Below, piece after piece: positions 53,043 to 63,927 of a stretch of DNA of 64,000 nucleotides. Position numbers and translations under genes: made by a program. The notes under the pieces were generated by a model. The model was not told the DNA's origin and made no database searches. It saw only the letters and a program-made list of their open reading frames with translations. How positions within the stretch are numbered: position 1 is the first letter of the stretch; the number at the start of each line of letters is the position of its first letter. Origin of the DNA: Olsenella profusa (GTDB taxonomy: Bacteria > Actinomycetota > Coriobacteriia > Coriobacteriales > Atopobiaceae); assembly GCF_016900315.1 (NCBI RefSeq), contig NZ_JACSNQ010000001.1, positions 124,001 to 188,000 on the forward strand, read 5' to 3'.

Positions 53043-54254
53043 ATGGCAACCGAGATGACCGGTCCGGGAACCCCCTCGGCGGGGCTCTCCTCGATCGCGC
53101 AGCGGGTCCGCCGCCGCGGAGGCGCCCACGTAAGCGGCCGCAAGGGGCCGCTCGACGGGGTCTACCTCAGCCAGCTCGTCCCCACGCTGCTCATCCTCGT
53201 GATCAGCGTGGCCAACATGTGGGTCTGCTCGCTTGCGCTTGACAACGTGAGCTTCCCGAACCACCTCGTGGGCATCGCCTTGGGGCTCGCTGCCGCGGCG
53301 GTGGTGTGGCGCTACGACTACCGTGCGCTCGCCAACATGACCACAGCCCTCTTCGTGCTTGCCTGCGTGCTCATGGTGCTGCCGCGCGTCCCGGGCCTCG
53401 GCGTCGAGGGCGGCTACGGCATGGTCGGCTGGGTGAGGATCGGCCCGCTAAGCTTCCAGCCCTCCGAGCCCGGCAAGATCGTGACCATCTTCCTCATGGC
53501 CTCGGCCTGCGCGCAGTACAACGGCAAGATCGACGACTTCAGGGACTACGCCAAGCTCTGCGGGACCCTGCTCGTGCCGCTGCTGCTCATCCTCTCGCTC
53601 GACCTCGGCACGGGCCTGGTGGTCTTCGTGCTCGGCGCCGCGGTCATCATCTGCAGCGGTGCCCCGCGCTCCTGGGTGCTCGGGACCGTGGCGCTGATCG
53701 TGGGTGCCGCCGCCTTCGTGGTCATCGAGTCGAGCATCGAGGGCATCCCGCACATCCTTCAGGAGTACCAGCTGACGCGCCTCACCGTCTTCATGAACCC
53801 CACGGCGGACGCCTCGGGCGACGGCTACAACCTGCTGCAGGCCATGATCGCGGTGGGCTCGGGGGGCCTTCTCGGAAAGGGCTTCGGCAACGCCTCCCAG
53901 GCGCTCTCCGGCTTCCTCCCGATGGCCGGAACGGACTTCATCTTCGCGACCTTCGCCGAGCAGTTCGGCTTCGTCGGCTCCGTCGTGCTTCTCGCCCTGT
54001 ATGCGTGGATGATCCTGTCCACGGTCCTTCTGGCCATGAGGATGGAGTCGGCCTTCTCCAAGCTCGTGCTCGTGGGGTGCGCGGCGATGTGGACGTTCCA
54101 GGTCCTGGAGAGCGTGGGGATGTGCATCGGGATCATGCCGATCACGGGCATCCCGCTGCCCTTCATGACCTACGGTTCGTCCTCGATGGTGGTGCAGCTC
54201 GTGGCGGTGGGTATCGTGCAGTCCGTGTGGCGGCACCGGCAGAAGGCCGCCTAG
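53043..54254 (+). CDS. rodA: Rod shape SEDS peptidoglycan polymerase RodA
   Basis: A 403-residue SEDS-family glycosyltransferase that polymerises lipid II with PBP2. About ten membrane helices follow a basic N-terminus. Family stretches: GWVRIGPLSFQPSEPGKIVT, LSLDLGTGLVVFVLG with the conserved Asp, LLQAMIAVGSGGLLGKGFG, MAGTDFIFATFAEQFGFVG and MPITGIPLPFMTYGSSSMV. ATG at 53043 follows GAGAGGGGAGGCGG. Last gene of the shape-determining set. Confidence 0.95.
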   Translation: MATEMTGPGTPSAGLSSIAQRVRRRGGAHVSGRKGPLDGVYLSQLVPTLLILVISVANMWVCSLALDNVSFPNHLVGIALGLAAAAVVWRYDYRALANMTTALFVLACVLMVLPRVPGLGVEGGYGMVGWVRIGPLSFQPSEPGKIVTIFLMASACAQYNGKIDDFRDYAKLCGTLLVPLLLILSLDLGTGLVVFVLGAAVIICSGAPRSWVLGTVALIVGAAAFVVIESSIEGIPHILQEYQLTRLTVFMNPTADASGDGYNLLQAMIAVGSGGLLGKGFGNASQALSGFLPMAGTDFIFATFAEQFGFVGSVVLLALYAWMILSTVLLAMRMESAFSKLVLVGCAAMWTFQVLESVGMCIGIMPITGIPLPFMTYGSSSMVVQLVAVGIVQSVWRHRQKAA

Positions 54255-54300
54255 GCGGCGCGTGGGATTTCGGGGCGTTGGGCCCCTGAGGGGAGACAAG

Positions 54301-55242
54301 GTGGCAAAAGGCGGCTGGACGGCGGCGCGCGTGGCGGAGGTGCTCTCCTCCGGTCGTGCCGCGATCAAGGGACGAGACGCGCGTGTGGCCCTGCACGTCC
54401 GCGTGGACCCCACGTGCCCGCACTCGCTCGCGTGCGCGGTGAGAGACGCGCTCGTCCCCGAGCGCCCGGGCGGTGTGGTCGAGGTCTGCTCGCTTGCGAG
54501 CGAGCCCGGCTCCGGCGCCGAGCCCGTCGACGCGGCGCTCGTGCTCGTAGGGGTGGACGCCGCCGCTGCGGTGGGCGTGGCCGCCTCCTACGCGCGCTCG
54601 GGGGTGAACGTGGCCTTCGTGGTCGAGGGCGCCCTCGACGCCCCCGAGGTGGAGCTCCCCGAACAGGCGGCGGCGCTCGTGGGGGTCGTCGCCGCCTCGA
54701 GCGCCGAGGCCCTTCCCGATCGCCTCGCGGCCTGGCTCGCGCGCGTCTGCGCCCACCCGCTCGCCCTGGCGGCCAACTTCCCGGCCTGCCGGCGCGCCGT
54801 GGTCGACGCGCTCGTCGCGCGCTGCGCGGTGGAGAACGCCGCGGTGGGCGCGATCTCCCTCATCCCGGGCTCCGACCTTCCCATCATGTGCGCCAACCAG
54901 GCCAAGCTCGCCCTCGACGTGGCCGCGGCCTACGGCCGGGGCGTCGACGCCTCGCGGGCTGCCGAGCTCGCCGGGGTCCTCGCGGGCGGCCTCACCTGGC
55001 GCGCGCTGGCCCGCGCGCTCGTGGGCGCGCTGCCGGGCGTCGGGGGGCTCGTCAAGGCCGGCGTCGGCTTCGGCGGGACGATGGCCGTCGGGCAGGCGCT
55101 GCGCCTACGCTTCGAGGCGGAGGACGCCCTTGCCGGCCGTGACGCGCATGAGGGGGCAACGGGCGAGGCCGCGCCGGTCCTTCTCGCCACCGCAGAGGAC
55201 GCGGACGACGGCTACGTGACCATCGAGGGGGGTGCGGCATGA
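54301..55242 (+). CDS. DUF697-like protein of unknown function
   Basis: A 313-residue protein. Residues 180-270 resemble the DUF697 domain found in some GTPase-associated membrane proteins: AVGAISLIPGSDLPIMCANQ, LALDVAAAYGRG, and the glycine-rich ALPGVGGLVKAGVGFGGT that may enter the membrane. The first 175 residues are Ala/Val-rich with a Rossmann-like pattern (VDAALVLVGVDAAAA) but no P-loop. Start is GTG at 54301 after GAGGGGAGA. The last four bases overlap the radical SAM gene. Role unknown; position after rodA suggests an envelope link. Confidence 0.7.
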   Translation: MAKGGWTAARVAEVLSSGRAAIKGRDARVALHVRVDPTCPHSLACAVRDALVPERPGGVVEVCSLASEPGSGAEPVDAALVLVGVDAAAAVGVAASYARSGVNVAFVVEGALDAPEVELPEQAAALVGVVAASSAEALPDRLAAWLARVCAHPLALAANFPACRRAVVDALVARCAVENAAVGAISLIPGSDLPIMCANQAKLALDVAAAYGRGVDASRAAELAGVLAGGLTWRALARALVGALPGVGGLVKAGVGFGGTMAVGQALRLRFEAEDALAGRDAHEGATGEAAPVLLATAEDADDGYVTIEGGAA

Positions 55243-57116
55243 GGGCGCGCCGCGAGAGCCTCTTCCACCTGGTCGAGCCGCTGCTGCCGCACGTTGAGCA
55301 CCCGGCCCGCTACCTGGACCACGAGTGGGGCTCCGTCCAGGGCCAGGACGGCCCCTTCCACATGGCCATGGTCTACGCCGACGTCTACGAGGTGGGCCAG
55401 CCGAACCTCGCCGTCTCCATCCTCTACAACGCCGTGAACGCGCAGGAGGGCATGAGCTGCGAGCGGTGCTTCCTGCCGTGGAAGGACATGGCCGCGCTCA
55501 TGCGCGCGCACGGCGTCCCGCTGCTCTCCCTGGAGGCCGCAGCGCCCCTGGCCTCCTTTGACGCAATCGGCTTCACGCTCGCCCACGAGCTCATCGCCAC
55601 CAACGTCCTCGAGGCCCTCGACCTGGCCGGGATCGTCCTGCGTGCCGCCGACCGCGACGAGGACGACCCAATCATCCTGGCCGGCGGCCCCTCCGCCTGG
55701 AACTGCGAGCCGCTTGCCCCCGCGCTCGACGCCGTCCTTCTGGGTGACGGCGAGGAGCACATCGTCGAGGTCTGCGCCTGCATCCGCGACGCGCGCGCCG
55801 AGGGCGCGAGCCGCCTCGAGATCCTGCGCAGGCTCGCGCGGGTGCCCGGCACCTACGTGCCCGCGCTCTACGACGTGGTGGTTGACGAGGGCGCCACGCG
55901 CTGGGGGCGCGCCGTGCCGCGCGCCGGGGAGGACGTGCCGGCGACGGTGCTCAAGCGCTGCCTGCAGGACTTTGCCGGGACCCCGGCCGTGGCGCAGCGG
56001 ATCGTCCCGTACATGGGCATCGTGCAGGATCGCCTCTCCGTGGAGGTGCTGCGCGGCTGCGCGCGGGGCTGCCGCTTCTGCCAGGCCGGCATGACCTACC
56101 GGCCGGTCCGCGAGCGCCCGGCGGACCAGGTGGTCCCCTGCGCCGTCGAGGGGCTCCTCGCCAGCGGGCACAACGAGGTCTCGCTCACCTCGCTCTCCAC
56201 GACCGACCACTCCCAGTGCGCCGAGATCCTCGACGGCATGAACCGGGCGCTTGCGGGGCGCGGCGTGCGCGTCTCAATCCCGTCGCAGCGCCTGGACTCC
56301 TTTGGCGTTGAGATGGCGGCCGCGGTGGCCGGCGGCAAGCGCGGCGGGCTCACCTTTGCGCCCGAGGCGGGCAGCCAGCGCCTGCGCGACGTCATCAACA
56401 AGAACGTCACCGAGCAGGACGTGGAGCGCGCGGCGAGAAACGCCTTCGAGAACGGCTGGCGGCGGATGAAGCTCTACTTCATGATGGGGCTCCCCACCGA
56501 GACGGACGAGGACGTGGTCGGCATAGCCCGCCTGTCCGAGCGCGTGCTCGAGATCGGGCGCGAGGTGGTGGGCGGCGGCCCCAAGAGCGGAGTGTCGGTC
56601 TCCATCTCCGTGGCGGTGCTCGTCCCCAAGGCGTTCACGCCCTTCCAGTGGCAGGGGCAGTGCCGCCCCGACGAGGTGCGCCGGCGCCAGCAGCTGCTGC
56701 TCTCAGAGATCCGCGACCGCGCGATCCGCGTCTCCTACCACGACGCCGGCGTCTCGCTCGTGGAGGGGGCGCTCTCGAGGATGGGCCGCGCCGGGTTCGA
56801 CCTGCTGCTCGCCGCCCACGTACACGGCTGCTCCTTCGACGCCTGGACGAGCGAGTTCAGCCTCGAGGCATGGGAGGCGGCCGCGGCTGACTGCGGGCTC
56901 GACCTCGAGGACGTGGCCTGCGAGGAGTTCCCGCTCACGGCAGCGCTCCCGTGGGACCACACCTCTCCCGGCGTCTCCAAGGGCTTCCTGCAGCGCGAGT
57001 GGAGAAGGGCGGTGGAGGGCGTGACCACGCCCGACTGCACGCGCACGAGCTGCACCGGCTGCGGGGTCTGCCCGACGCTCGGCGTCCACAACGTCATCCA
57101 GGGGGTGCGCGCATGA
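55239..57116 (+). CDS. Radical SAM protein of the TIGR03960 type
   Basis: A 625-residue radical SAM enzyme with an N-terminal B12-binding-like region (about 60-200). The cluster motif CxxxCxxC is CARGCRFC, with Cys274, Cys278 and Cys281. EVSLTSLSTTDHSQC, FAPEAGSQRLRDVINKN and KLYFMMGLPTETDED are typical. CTRTSCTGCGVCP at the end suggests a second iron-sulfur site. Such proteins usually stand before a DUF2344 gene, as here, and are often near rplU; their reaction is not known to me. ATG overlaps the previous stop (ATGA). Confidence 0.88.
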   Translation: MRARRESLFHLVEPLLPHVEHPARYLDHEWGSVQGQDGPFHMAMVYADVYEVGQPNLAVSILYNAVNAQEGMSCERCFLPWKDMAALMRAHGVPLLSLEAAAPLASFDAIGFTLAHELIATNVLEALDLAGIVLRAADRDEDDPIILAGGPSAWNCEPLAPALDAVLLGDGEEHIVEVCACIRDARAEGASRLEILRRLARVPGTYVPALYDVVVDEGATRWGRAVPRAGEDVPATVLKRCLQDFAGTPAVAQRIVPYMGIVQDRLSVEVLRGCARGCRFCQAGMTYRPVRERPADQVVPCAVEGLLASGHNEVSLTSLSTTDHSQCAEILDGMNRALAGRGVRVSIPSQRLDSFGVEMAAAVAGGKRGGLTFAPEAGSQRLRDVINKNVTEQDVERAARNAFENGWRRMKLYFMMGLPTETDEDVVGIARLSERVLEIGREVVGGGPKSGVSVSISVAVLVPKAFTPFQWQGQCRPDEVRRRQQLLLSEIRDRAIRVSYHDAGVSLVEGALSRMGRAGFDLLLAAHVHGCSFDAWTSEFSLEAWEAAAADCGLDLEDVACEEFPLTAALPWDHTSPGVSKGFLQREWRRAVEGVTTPDCTRTSCTGCGVCPTLGVHNVIQGVRA

Positions 57117-57883
57117 GCCGCCGTCAGATCCAGCCGACCCCGGCTCGCCCGCAGGACCTGCCGACCAAGGCCGAGCTCGCGCGCCTGCGCGTTGAGTACG
57201 GCAAGGACGCGCGCCTGGCGTTTCTGGGGCACCTCGACCTCATCGGCACCGTGGAGCGCTGCGTGCGCCGCTCGGGGCTGCCGTTCTCCATCGGCAACGG
57301 CTTCGCGAGGCGGATGCGCATCCAGTTCTCGAGCGCGCTGCCGGTGGGGGCGAGCTCGGCCTGCGAGCTCTTCGACGTCCGCCTCACCGAGCGGGTGGGG
57401 GAGGACGAGGCCCTCGAGCGGCTGTCCGCGGCGACCCCGGCGGCGCTCGCGCCCCTGCGCTGCTCCTACGTGGACCCGCGGCTCCCGGCCCTGGAGGCCT
57501 GGCTGAACCGCGCCACCTGGGAGGTCGAGCTCCTGGGCGCCCCCTTCGGGACCGACGACCTCCTGTCCGGCATCGAGGCGGTGCGCGCCCGGGGAGAGAT
57601 CTCCTACCTGCGTGGGGAGCGCAGGAAGCACGTGGACGTGGGCGCCACCCTCGTCGGCGTCGAGGAGGCGGGCGCGGGGAGGCTGCGCATCGAGACGCGC
57701 TCGACGCCGGCCGGCGCCCTCAGGCCGCAGGTCCTTCTCGACGCGGCGCGCGCCGAGAAGGACCTGGGAGCCCCGGAGGCCGTGAGGGTCAGGAGGGCCC
57801 TCCAGCGCCACGAGGGCGAAGATGGGCGTCTTGTGGAACCTTTCGGTCCCTTTGGCACTGAGGCCCCCACACCAGTATCCTGA
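57113..57883 (+). CDS. DUF2344 (TIGR03936 family) protein, partner of the radical SAM protein
   Basis: A 256-residue protein. LRVEYGKDARLAFLGHLDLI and RRSGLPFSIGNGFARRMRIQ are the family opening, followed by GASSACELFDVRLTERV. In other genomes the domain occurs next to, or fused to, the preceding radical SAM protein, which points to a shared but undefined reaction. Its ATG overlaps the radical SAM stop by four bases. The end is unstructured. An rng-type ribonuclease gene often found before rplU in such clusters is absent here. Confidence 0.85.
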   Translation: MSRRQIQPTPARPQDLPTKAELARLRVEYGKDARLAFLGHLDLIGTVERCVRRSGLPFSIGNGFARRMRIQFSSALPVGASSACELFDVRLTERVGEDEALERLSAATPAALAPLRCSYVDPRLPALEAWLNRATWEVELLGAPFGTDDLLSGIEAVRARGEISYLRGERRKHVDVGATLVGVEEAGAGRLRIETRSTPAGALRPQVLLDAARAEKDLGAPEAVRVRRALQRHEGEDGRLVEPFGPFGTEAPTPVS

Positions 57884-57959
57884 GCAAGGTTCGCGTTGTC
57901 CGGCGCGGCCTGCAAACCGTCTTTTCCCTTACGGTCCCGCAGGTCACGGCAACTCCTCG

Positions 57960-57988
57960 TTGACGAGCCGCGACGGCGCTAGTAATAT
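57960..57988 (+). promoter_or_regulatory. Sigma70-type promoter of rplU-rpmA
   Basis: TTGACG (57960-57965), a 17-base spacer, then TAATAT (57983-57988). This is the best -35/-10 pair I found in the window. It implies a leader of about 35 bases before rplU. Confidence 0.75.
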
Positions 57989-58030
57989 AAGCAACTGTTG
58001 CATCAACGCCAGCAATGAAGGGTTTCGCAC

Positions 58031-58339
58031 ATGTACGCTATCGTAGCAACTGGTGGCAAGCAGTATAAGGTTGCCAAGGGCGACGTCATCGACGTCGAGA
58101 AGCTCGACGCGCAGCCTGGCGACAAGGTCGAGCTCCCCGTCCTTCTCCTGAACGACGGCGACAAGACCATCGTTGGCTCTGCCCCGCTCCAGGACAAGAA
58201 GGTCACTGCCGAGGTCGTCGAGCAGTTCAAGGGCGAGAAGGTCCTCGTCTTCAAGTTCAAGAAGCGCAAGCGCTACAGCCGCACCAAGGGTCACCGTCAG
58301 AACCTGACGAAGCTCAAGGTTGTCGAGCTCCCCGCGTAA
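58031..58339 (+). CDS. rplU: Ribosomal protein L21 (bL21)
   Basis: A 102-residue large-subunit ribosomal protein. MYAIVATGGKQYKVAKGDVI is the standard start, and KKRKRYSRTKGHRQNLTKLK the standard basic C-terminal region that contacts 23S rRNA. ATG at 58031 follows AATGAAGGG. Its own promoter lies just upstream, and rpmA follows after 39 bases, the near-universal pairing. Confidence 0.97.
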   Translation: MYAIVATGGKQYKVAKGDVIDVEKLDAQPGDKVELPVLLLNDGDKTIVGSAPLQDKKVTAEVVEQFKGEKVLVFKFKKRKRYSRTKGHRQNLTKLKVVELPA

Positions 58340-58378
58340 GTTTCCCACCTCGGTTCTTTTCAGAAGGCAGGTACCACC

Positions 58379-58627
58379 ATGGCTCACAAGAAAGGCCTCG
58401 GCTCGTCCCGTAACGGCCGTGACTCGCAGGCTCAGCGCCTCGGCACCAAGCGCTATGCCGGCCAGTTCGTGAAGGCTGGCGAGATTCTCGTCCGTCAGCG
58501 CGGCACGCATATCCACCCCGGTGACAACGTCGGCATCGGCAAGGACGACACGCTCTTCGCCCTGACTGCCGGCACCGTGGAGTTCACCAAGGGCGTCAAG
58601 CACAAGGTGCACGTCCGCGAGGCCTAA
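58379..58627 (+). CDS. rpmA: Ribosomal protein L27 (bL27)
   Basis: An 82-residue ribosomal protein whose N-terminus reaches the peptidyl transferase centre. It begins [20 protein letters not shown], without the cleavable extension found in Firmicutes and fusobacteria, and has [22 protein letters not shown] at 58379 follows AAGGCAGG. A strong terminator follows. Confidence 0.97.
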   Translation: MAHKKGLGSSRNGRDSQAQRLGTKRYAGQFVKAGEILVRQRGTHIHPGDNVGIGKDDTLFALTAGTVEFTKGVKHKVHVREA

Positions 58628-60154
<1,527 letters not shown>

Positions 60155-60155
60155 C

Positions 60156-61268
60156 ATGGCCGCCCCCGCGCTCGTGGTCGCCAAGGTCGGCTCGTCGACG
60201 CTCGTGGACGAAACGGGCGCCCTCGACGCCGCCTTCGTCCGCGAGCTCTGCGACCAGGTCGCGCGCCTCATGGCGGCCGGCACCCGCGTGGTGGTGGTCT
60301 CCTCGGGCGCCGTGGCGGCCGGCCGCGACGTCCTCGGCTTCTCCGAGCGCCCGACGGACATGGCGAGCCTGCAAGCCTGCGCCGCAGCCGGGCAGGCGCG
60401 CCTCACGCAGGCCTACGCCGACGTGCTCGCCGAGCGCGGCATCCCGTGCGCGCAGGTGCTGCTCACCCGGCGCGACGTCATGGACCGCGAGGCGTTCCTG
60501 AGCGCGCGCACCACGCTGACGCGCCTTCTCGAGCTCGGCGCGGTGCCCGTGGTCAACGAGAACGACACCATCTCGACGGCCGAGTTTGCCTTCGGCGACA
60601 ACGACATGCTCGGCGCGCTCGTGGCGGCCCTTGCGGGCGCCGAACTCTACGTCATCCTGTCCGACGTCGACGGGCTCTACACCGCGAACCCGCAGGAGGA
60701 CCCGGACGCCCGCCTCATCGAGCGCGTGAGCGAGGTGGACCACGCCATCACGGCCATGGCCGGCGGCGCCGGCACCTCCTTCGGCACGGGCGGGATGTCC
60801 TCCAAGCTCCGTGCCGCGCGCGCCATGCTCGCCGCAGGCGTGCCCACCGTGATCTGCCGCGGACGGCGCCCGGACGCCCTTGTGGACGTGGCGTCCGGTC
60901 AGCCCGTCGGCACCCGCTTCGAGGCCCCTGCCGGCGCGCCGCACGAGGGCGGCCGCAAGCTCTGGATCGGCCTTGCCGAGGTGCCGCGCGGCACCATCGC
61001 GCTCGACGCCGGCGCCGAGCGCGCGGTGCTCGAGCGCGGGGCCTCGATCCTGCCGGTGGGCGTGGCGTCCACGAGCGGCACCTACGCCGCCGGGGACGTG
61101 GTCTCGGTGACCACGGAGTCCGGCGAGCTCATCGGGCGCGGCATCGCCCGCTACTCCTCGGAGGACATGCAGCGCGTGCGGGGCCTGCGCCTGGACGTCA
61201 TCGCGCGCTTCCTCGGCGAGGCGGGCGCCCAGCCGGCCGTGCACCGAGACGACCTGCTCGTGTTCTGA
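60156..61268 (+). CDS. proB: Glutamate 5-kinase
   Basis: A 370-residue first enzyme of proline synthesis, phosphorylating glutamate. The amino-acid kinase domain covers about 1-260: VVAKVGSSTLVDE, VVVVSSGAVAAGRDVLG, PVVNENDTISTAEFAFGDND, ILSDVDGLYTANP and GTSFGTGGMSSKLRAA. A PUA domain follows at about 280-360. ATG at 60156 is one base after the obgE stop with GGGGAGGA before it. proA follows after 24 bases. Confidence 0.96.
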   Translation: MAAPALVVAKVGSSTLVDETGALDAAFVRELCDQVARLMAAGTRVVVVSSGAVAAGRDVLGFSERPTDMASLQACAAAGQARLTQAYADVLAERGIPCAQVLLTRRDVMDREAFLSARTTLTRLLELGAVPVVNENDTISTAEFAFGDNDMLGALVAALAGAELYVILSDVDGLYTANPQEDPDARLIERVSEVDHAITAMAGGAGTSFGTGGMSSKLRAARAMLAAGVPTVICRGRRPDALVDVASGQPVGTRFEAPAGAPHEGGRKLWIGLAEVPRGTIALDAGAERAVLERGASILPVGVASTSGTYAAGDVVSVTTESGELIGRGIARYSSEDMQRVRGLRLDVIARFLGEAGAQPAVHRDDLLVF

Positions 61269-61292
61269 GAGACCAACGTGAGGGGAGAGACC

Positions 61293-62552
61293 ATGTCAGA
61301 GGCACTGAGGAAGGCACAGCTCGCCCGGGACGCCGCGCCCGCGCTCGCCGCGGCGGCGGCCGGCGTGCGATCGGGAGCCATCGCGGCCGCCGGGCGCCTC
61401 ATCCTCGAGCGTGCCGACGAGATCTGCGCCGCCAACGCCCGCGACCTCTCGCGCGCCCGGGCGGCGGGCATGAGTGCGCCGCTCCAGGACCGTCTGCTGC
61501 TCGACCATGCGCGTCTTGCGTCCATCGCCTCCTCGCTCGAGGAGATCTCGCGCCAGGCGGACCCGCTCGGGCGCGTGCTGGGCGGCTCGACGCTCGCCTG
61601 CGGGGCGCGCGTCGAGCAGGTCCGCGTGCCGCTCGGCGTGGTCGCCATCGTCTACGAGGCGCGCCCCAACGTCACGGCCGACGCCTTCGCCCTCTGCGTG
61701 CGCTCCGGCAACGCCTGCGTCCTCAAGGGAGGGTCTGCGGCCAATGAGTCGTGCGCCGCGCTCGCCGCCGCCTGCGCCGACGCGCTCGCCGAGGCGGGCC
61801 TGCCCGTGGGCGCCGTGCAGTACGTGGCCGACGACGCGGCCCACACCGAGACCGCCGCGCTCATCCGCGCCCGCGGCCTCGTCGACGTGCTCATCCCGCG
61901 CGGCGGCGCCTCGCTCATCCGCTCCTGCGTGGAGGGCGCCACGGTGCCCGTCATCGAGACCGGCACCGGCAACTGCCACATCTACCTGCACCGCGACGCT
62001 GACGTCCAGAAGGCGGTGGACATCGTCGTCAACGCCAAGTGCAGCCGTCCCGGCGTCTGCAACGCCGCCGAGTCCCTGCTCGTGGACGCCTGCGCCGCCG
62101 AGCGCCTCCTGCCGCCCGTCCTTCTCGCCCTCTCCGGGCACGGGGTCGAGCTCGTGGGGGACGCCCGCGCCCGTCAGGTGGCCGAGGCCGCCGGCGTGGC
62201 CATGGGGGAGGCGAGCGAGGAGGACTGGGGCACCGAGTATTTGGACCTCAAGATGAGCGTCGCGTGCGTGGAGGACGTCGACGCCGCCGTCGCGCACGTC
62301 AACCGCTACAGCACGCACCACTCCGAGGCCATCGTGAGCGAGTCCTACGCCGCCTGCGAGCGCTTCCTGGCGGGCGTCGACTCGGCGGCCGTCTACGCCA
62401 ACGCCTCCACGCGCTTTACTGACGGCGGCGTCTTCGGGCTGGGCGGCGAGATCGGCATCTCCACGCAGAAGCTCCACGCCCGCGGCCCGATGGGGGCCGA
62501 GGCCCTCACCACCACCAAGTACGTGGTCCGCGGGGAGGGGCAGGTCCGATGA
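61293..62552 (+). CDS. proA: Glutamate-5-semialdehyde dehydrogenase (gamma-glutamyl phosphate reductase)
   Basis: A 419-residue second proline enzyme, reducing glutamyl phosphate with NADPH. Family parts: VRVPLGVVAIVYEARPNVT, CVLKGGSAANES, LIPRGGASLIRSCVEGATVP, ETGTGNCHIYLHRDAD, and CSRPGVCNAAESLLVD with catalytic Cys256, then GGVFGLGGEIGISTQKLHARGP split over the end. ATG at 61293 follows GGGGAGAG. Its stop overlaps the nadD start (ATGA). Confidence 0.95.
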   Translation: MSEALRKAQLARDAAPALAAAAAGVRSGAIAAAGRLILERADEICAANARDLSRARAAGMSAPLQDRLLLDHARLASIASSLEEISRQADPLGRVLGGSTLACGARVEQVRVPLGVVAIVYEARPNVTADAFALCVRSGNACVLKGGSAANESCAALAAACADALAEAGLPVGAVQYVADDAAHTETAALIRARGLVDVLIPRGGASLIRSCVEGATVPVIETGTGNCHIYLHRDADVQKAVDIVVNAKCSRPGVCNAAESLLVDACAAERLLPPVLLALSGHGVELVGDARARQVAEAAGVAMGEASEEDWGTEYLDLKMSVACVEDVDAAVAHVNRYSTHHSEAIVSESYAACERFLAGVDSAAVYANASTRFTDGGVFGLGGEIGISTQKLHARGPMGAEALTTTKYVVRGEGQVR

Positions 62553-63256
62553 GCGTGGACGCCTCCGCCCTGCGCGCCGCCGACCTGCCGGTCCTGGGGC
62601 TCGACGGCGCCCGCACCTACCGGCTCGGTATCATGGGCGGCACCTTCGACCCGATCCACTACGGCCACCTCGTCGCCGCCGAGCAGGCCTTCGACGACCT
62701 CGGGCTCGACCTCGTGGTGTTCATGCCGGCGGGACGCCCCGCCTTCAAGCAGGGCAGGGACGTCACCTCGGGGGAGGAGCGCTTCGCGATGACGCTTCTG
62801 GCCACCGCGGACAACCCCCACTTCGTGGCCTCGCGCTTCGAGGTCGACCGCGCGGGCGTCACCTACACCGCCGACACGCTGCGGCTGCTCCGCGCGCTCT
62901 ACCCGGATAACGTCGAGTTCTACTTCATCACCGGCGCCGACGCCATCACCGAGATCGTCACGTGGCGAGACGCCGCCGACATCGCCCGGCTCGCCCACCT
63001 CGTGGCGGCCACGCGCCCCGGCTACGACCTCGACCGCGCCTGGGACACCATCGCCGCCTCGGGACTCGACTTCGACGTCACCTACCTCTCCGTGCCCGCG
63101 CTCGCCATCTCCTCGAGCTACCTGCGCGAGCGCCTAGGCGCCGGGCAGGGCCTGCGCTACCTCACGCCCGACCCCGTGACCGGCTACCTGCACAAGCACG
63201 GCCTCTACGGGGCGCCGCGCAACCGCTACGGCCAGACCGAGGAGGTGGTCGCGTGA
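62549..63256 (+). CDS. nadD: Nicotinate-nucleotide adenylyltransferase
   Basis: A 235-residue enzyme making nicotinate adenine dinucleotide from NaMN and ATP. The nucleotidyltransferase motif GIMGGTFDPIHYGH is at residues 27-40, and the second ATP motif (ISSSYLRERLGAG) near 190. TADTLRLLRALYPDNVEFYFITGAD is typical. About 24 residues precede the domain, but the ATG overlaps the proA stop and no closer start has a ribosome site. Confidence 0.94.
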   Translation: MSVDASALRAADLPVLGLDGARTYRLGIMGGTFDPIHYGHLVAAEQAFDDLGLDLVVFMPAGRPAFKQGRDVTSGEERFAMTLLATADNPHFVASRFEVDRAGVTYTADTLRLLRALYPDNVEFYFITGADAITEIVTWRDAADIARLAHLVAATRPGYDLDRAWDTIAASGLDFDVTYLSVPALAISSSYLRERLGAGQGLRYLTPDPVTGYLHKHGLYGAPRNRYGQTEEVVA

Positions 63257-63918
63257 GCGGCTCCGGCAAGGCGAGAAGGGCCGGCGAGCGGAAGGCGGAC
63301 CGCCCCGAGTACACGGACGCCCAGCGGGCCCTGCTCGGGCGCATCGAGGCCGACGTGCGCGCGCATCTCGCGCCCAAGCCGCGTCGGCTCGCCCACTCGC
63401 TCTCCGTGGCGTCGACCGCCGAGTCCCTTGCCCGGACCTACGGCACCGACCCCTTCCTCGCACGCTGCGCGGGGCTCCTGCACGACTGGGAGAAGGTCGC
63501 CTCCGGCGCCGAGCAGGAGGCGCGCGCCCGCGAGCTCGGCATCGACCTGGGCGTCGACCTTGCGCTCGTGAGGCCGCTCCTGCACGGGATCATCGCCGCG
63601 CGCGAGCTGCCGGCGCGCTACCCTGAGCTTCCCGGCGAGGTCTGGCGGGCCATCGCGGTCCACACTACGGCCGCGTCCGAGATGGGGCCGCTCGACGAGG
63701 TGCTCTTCGTGGCCGACGGCATCGAGCCGCTGCGCCCCTCCACCCCCGGCATCGAGCGGACGCGCTCGCTGGTGGGCGAGCTTCCCCTCGACGACCTCTT
63801 CTGGGAGTCCTTCGTGGGCGGCATCGTCTACGTCCTCGAGGGAGGGCGCTACCTCTATCCCGGCACCATCGACGTGTACAATGCTCTCGCGGCCGCCCGT
63901 GCCGCCACCAACGCGTAA
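63253..63918 (+). CDS. yqeK: HD-domain hydrolase, YqeK family
   Basis: A 221-residue protein with an HD domain from about residue 30: RLAHSLSVASTAESLA supplies the first His and LLHDWEK the His-Asp pair, with VHTTAASEM and VADGIEPLR later. YqeK-type proteins hydrolyse diadenosine tetraphosphate symmetrically to ADP, and usually lie between nadD and rsfS, as here. The start is GTG at 63253, overlapping the nadD stop. The first 25 residues are basic and not conserved. Confidence 0.9.
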   Translation: MSGSGKARRAGERKADRPEYTDAQRALLGRIEADVRAHLAPKPRRLAHSLSVASTAESLARTYGTDPFLARCAGLLHDWEKVASGAEQEARARELGIDLGVDLALVRPLLHGIIAARELPARYPELPGEVWRAIAVHTTAASEMGPLDEVLFVADGIEPLRPSTPGIERTRSLVGELPLDDLFWESFVGGIVYVLEGGRYLYPGTIDVYNALAAARAATNA

Positions 63919-63927
63919 GGAGACTGC

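Noticed and set aside
50958-53264. A 768-codon minus-strand frame opposite the PBP2 gene
   Set aside because: Antisense to a gene with all three transpeptidase motifs; compositional artefact.
58231-58243. GGCGAGAAGGTCC in rplU as a dispersed word
   Set aside because: Only GGCGAGAAG matches, and KGEKVLVFK is conserved in L21, so protein selection explains it.
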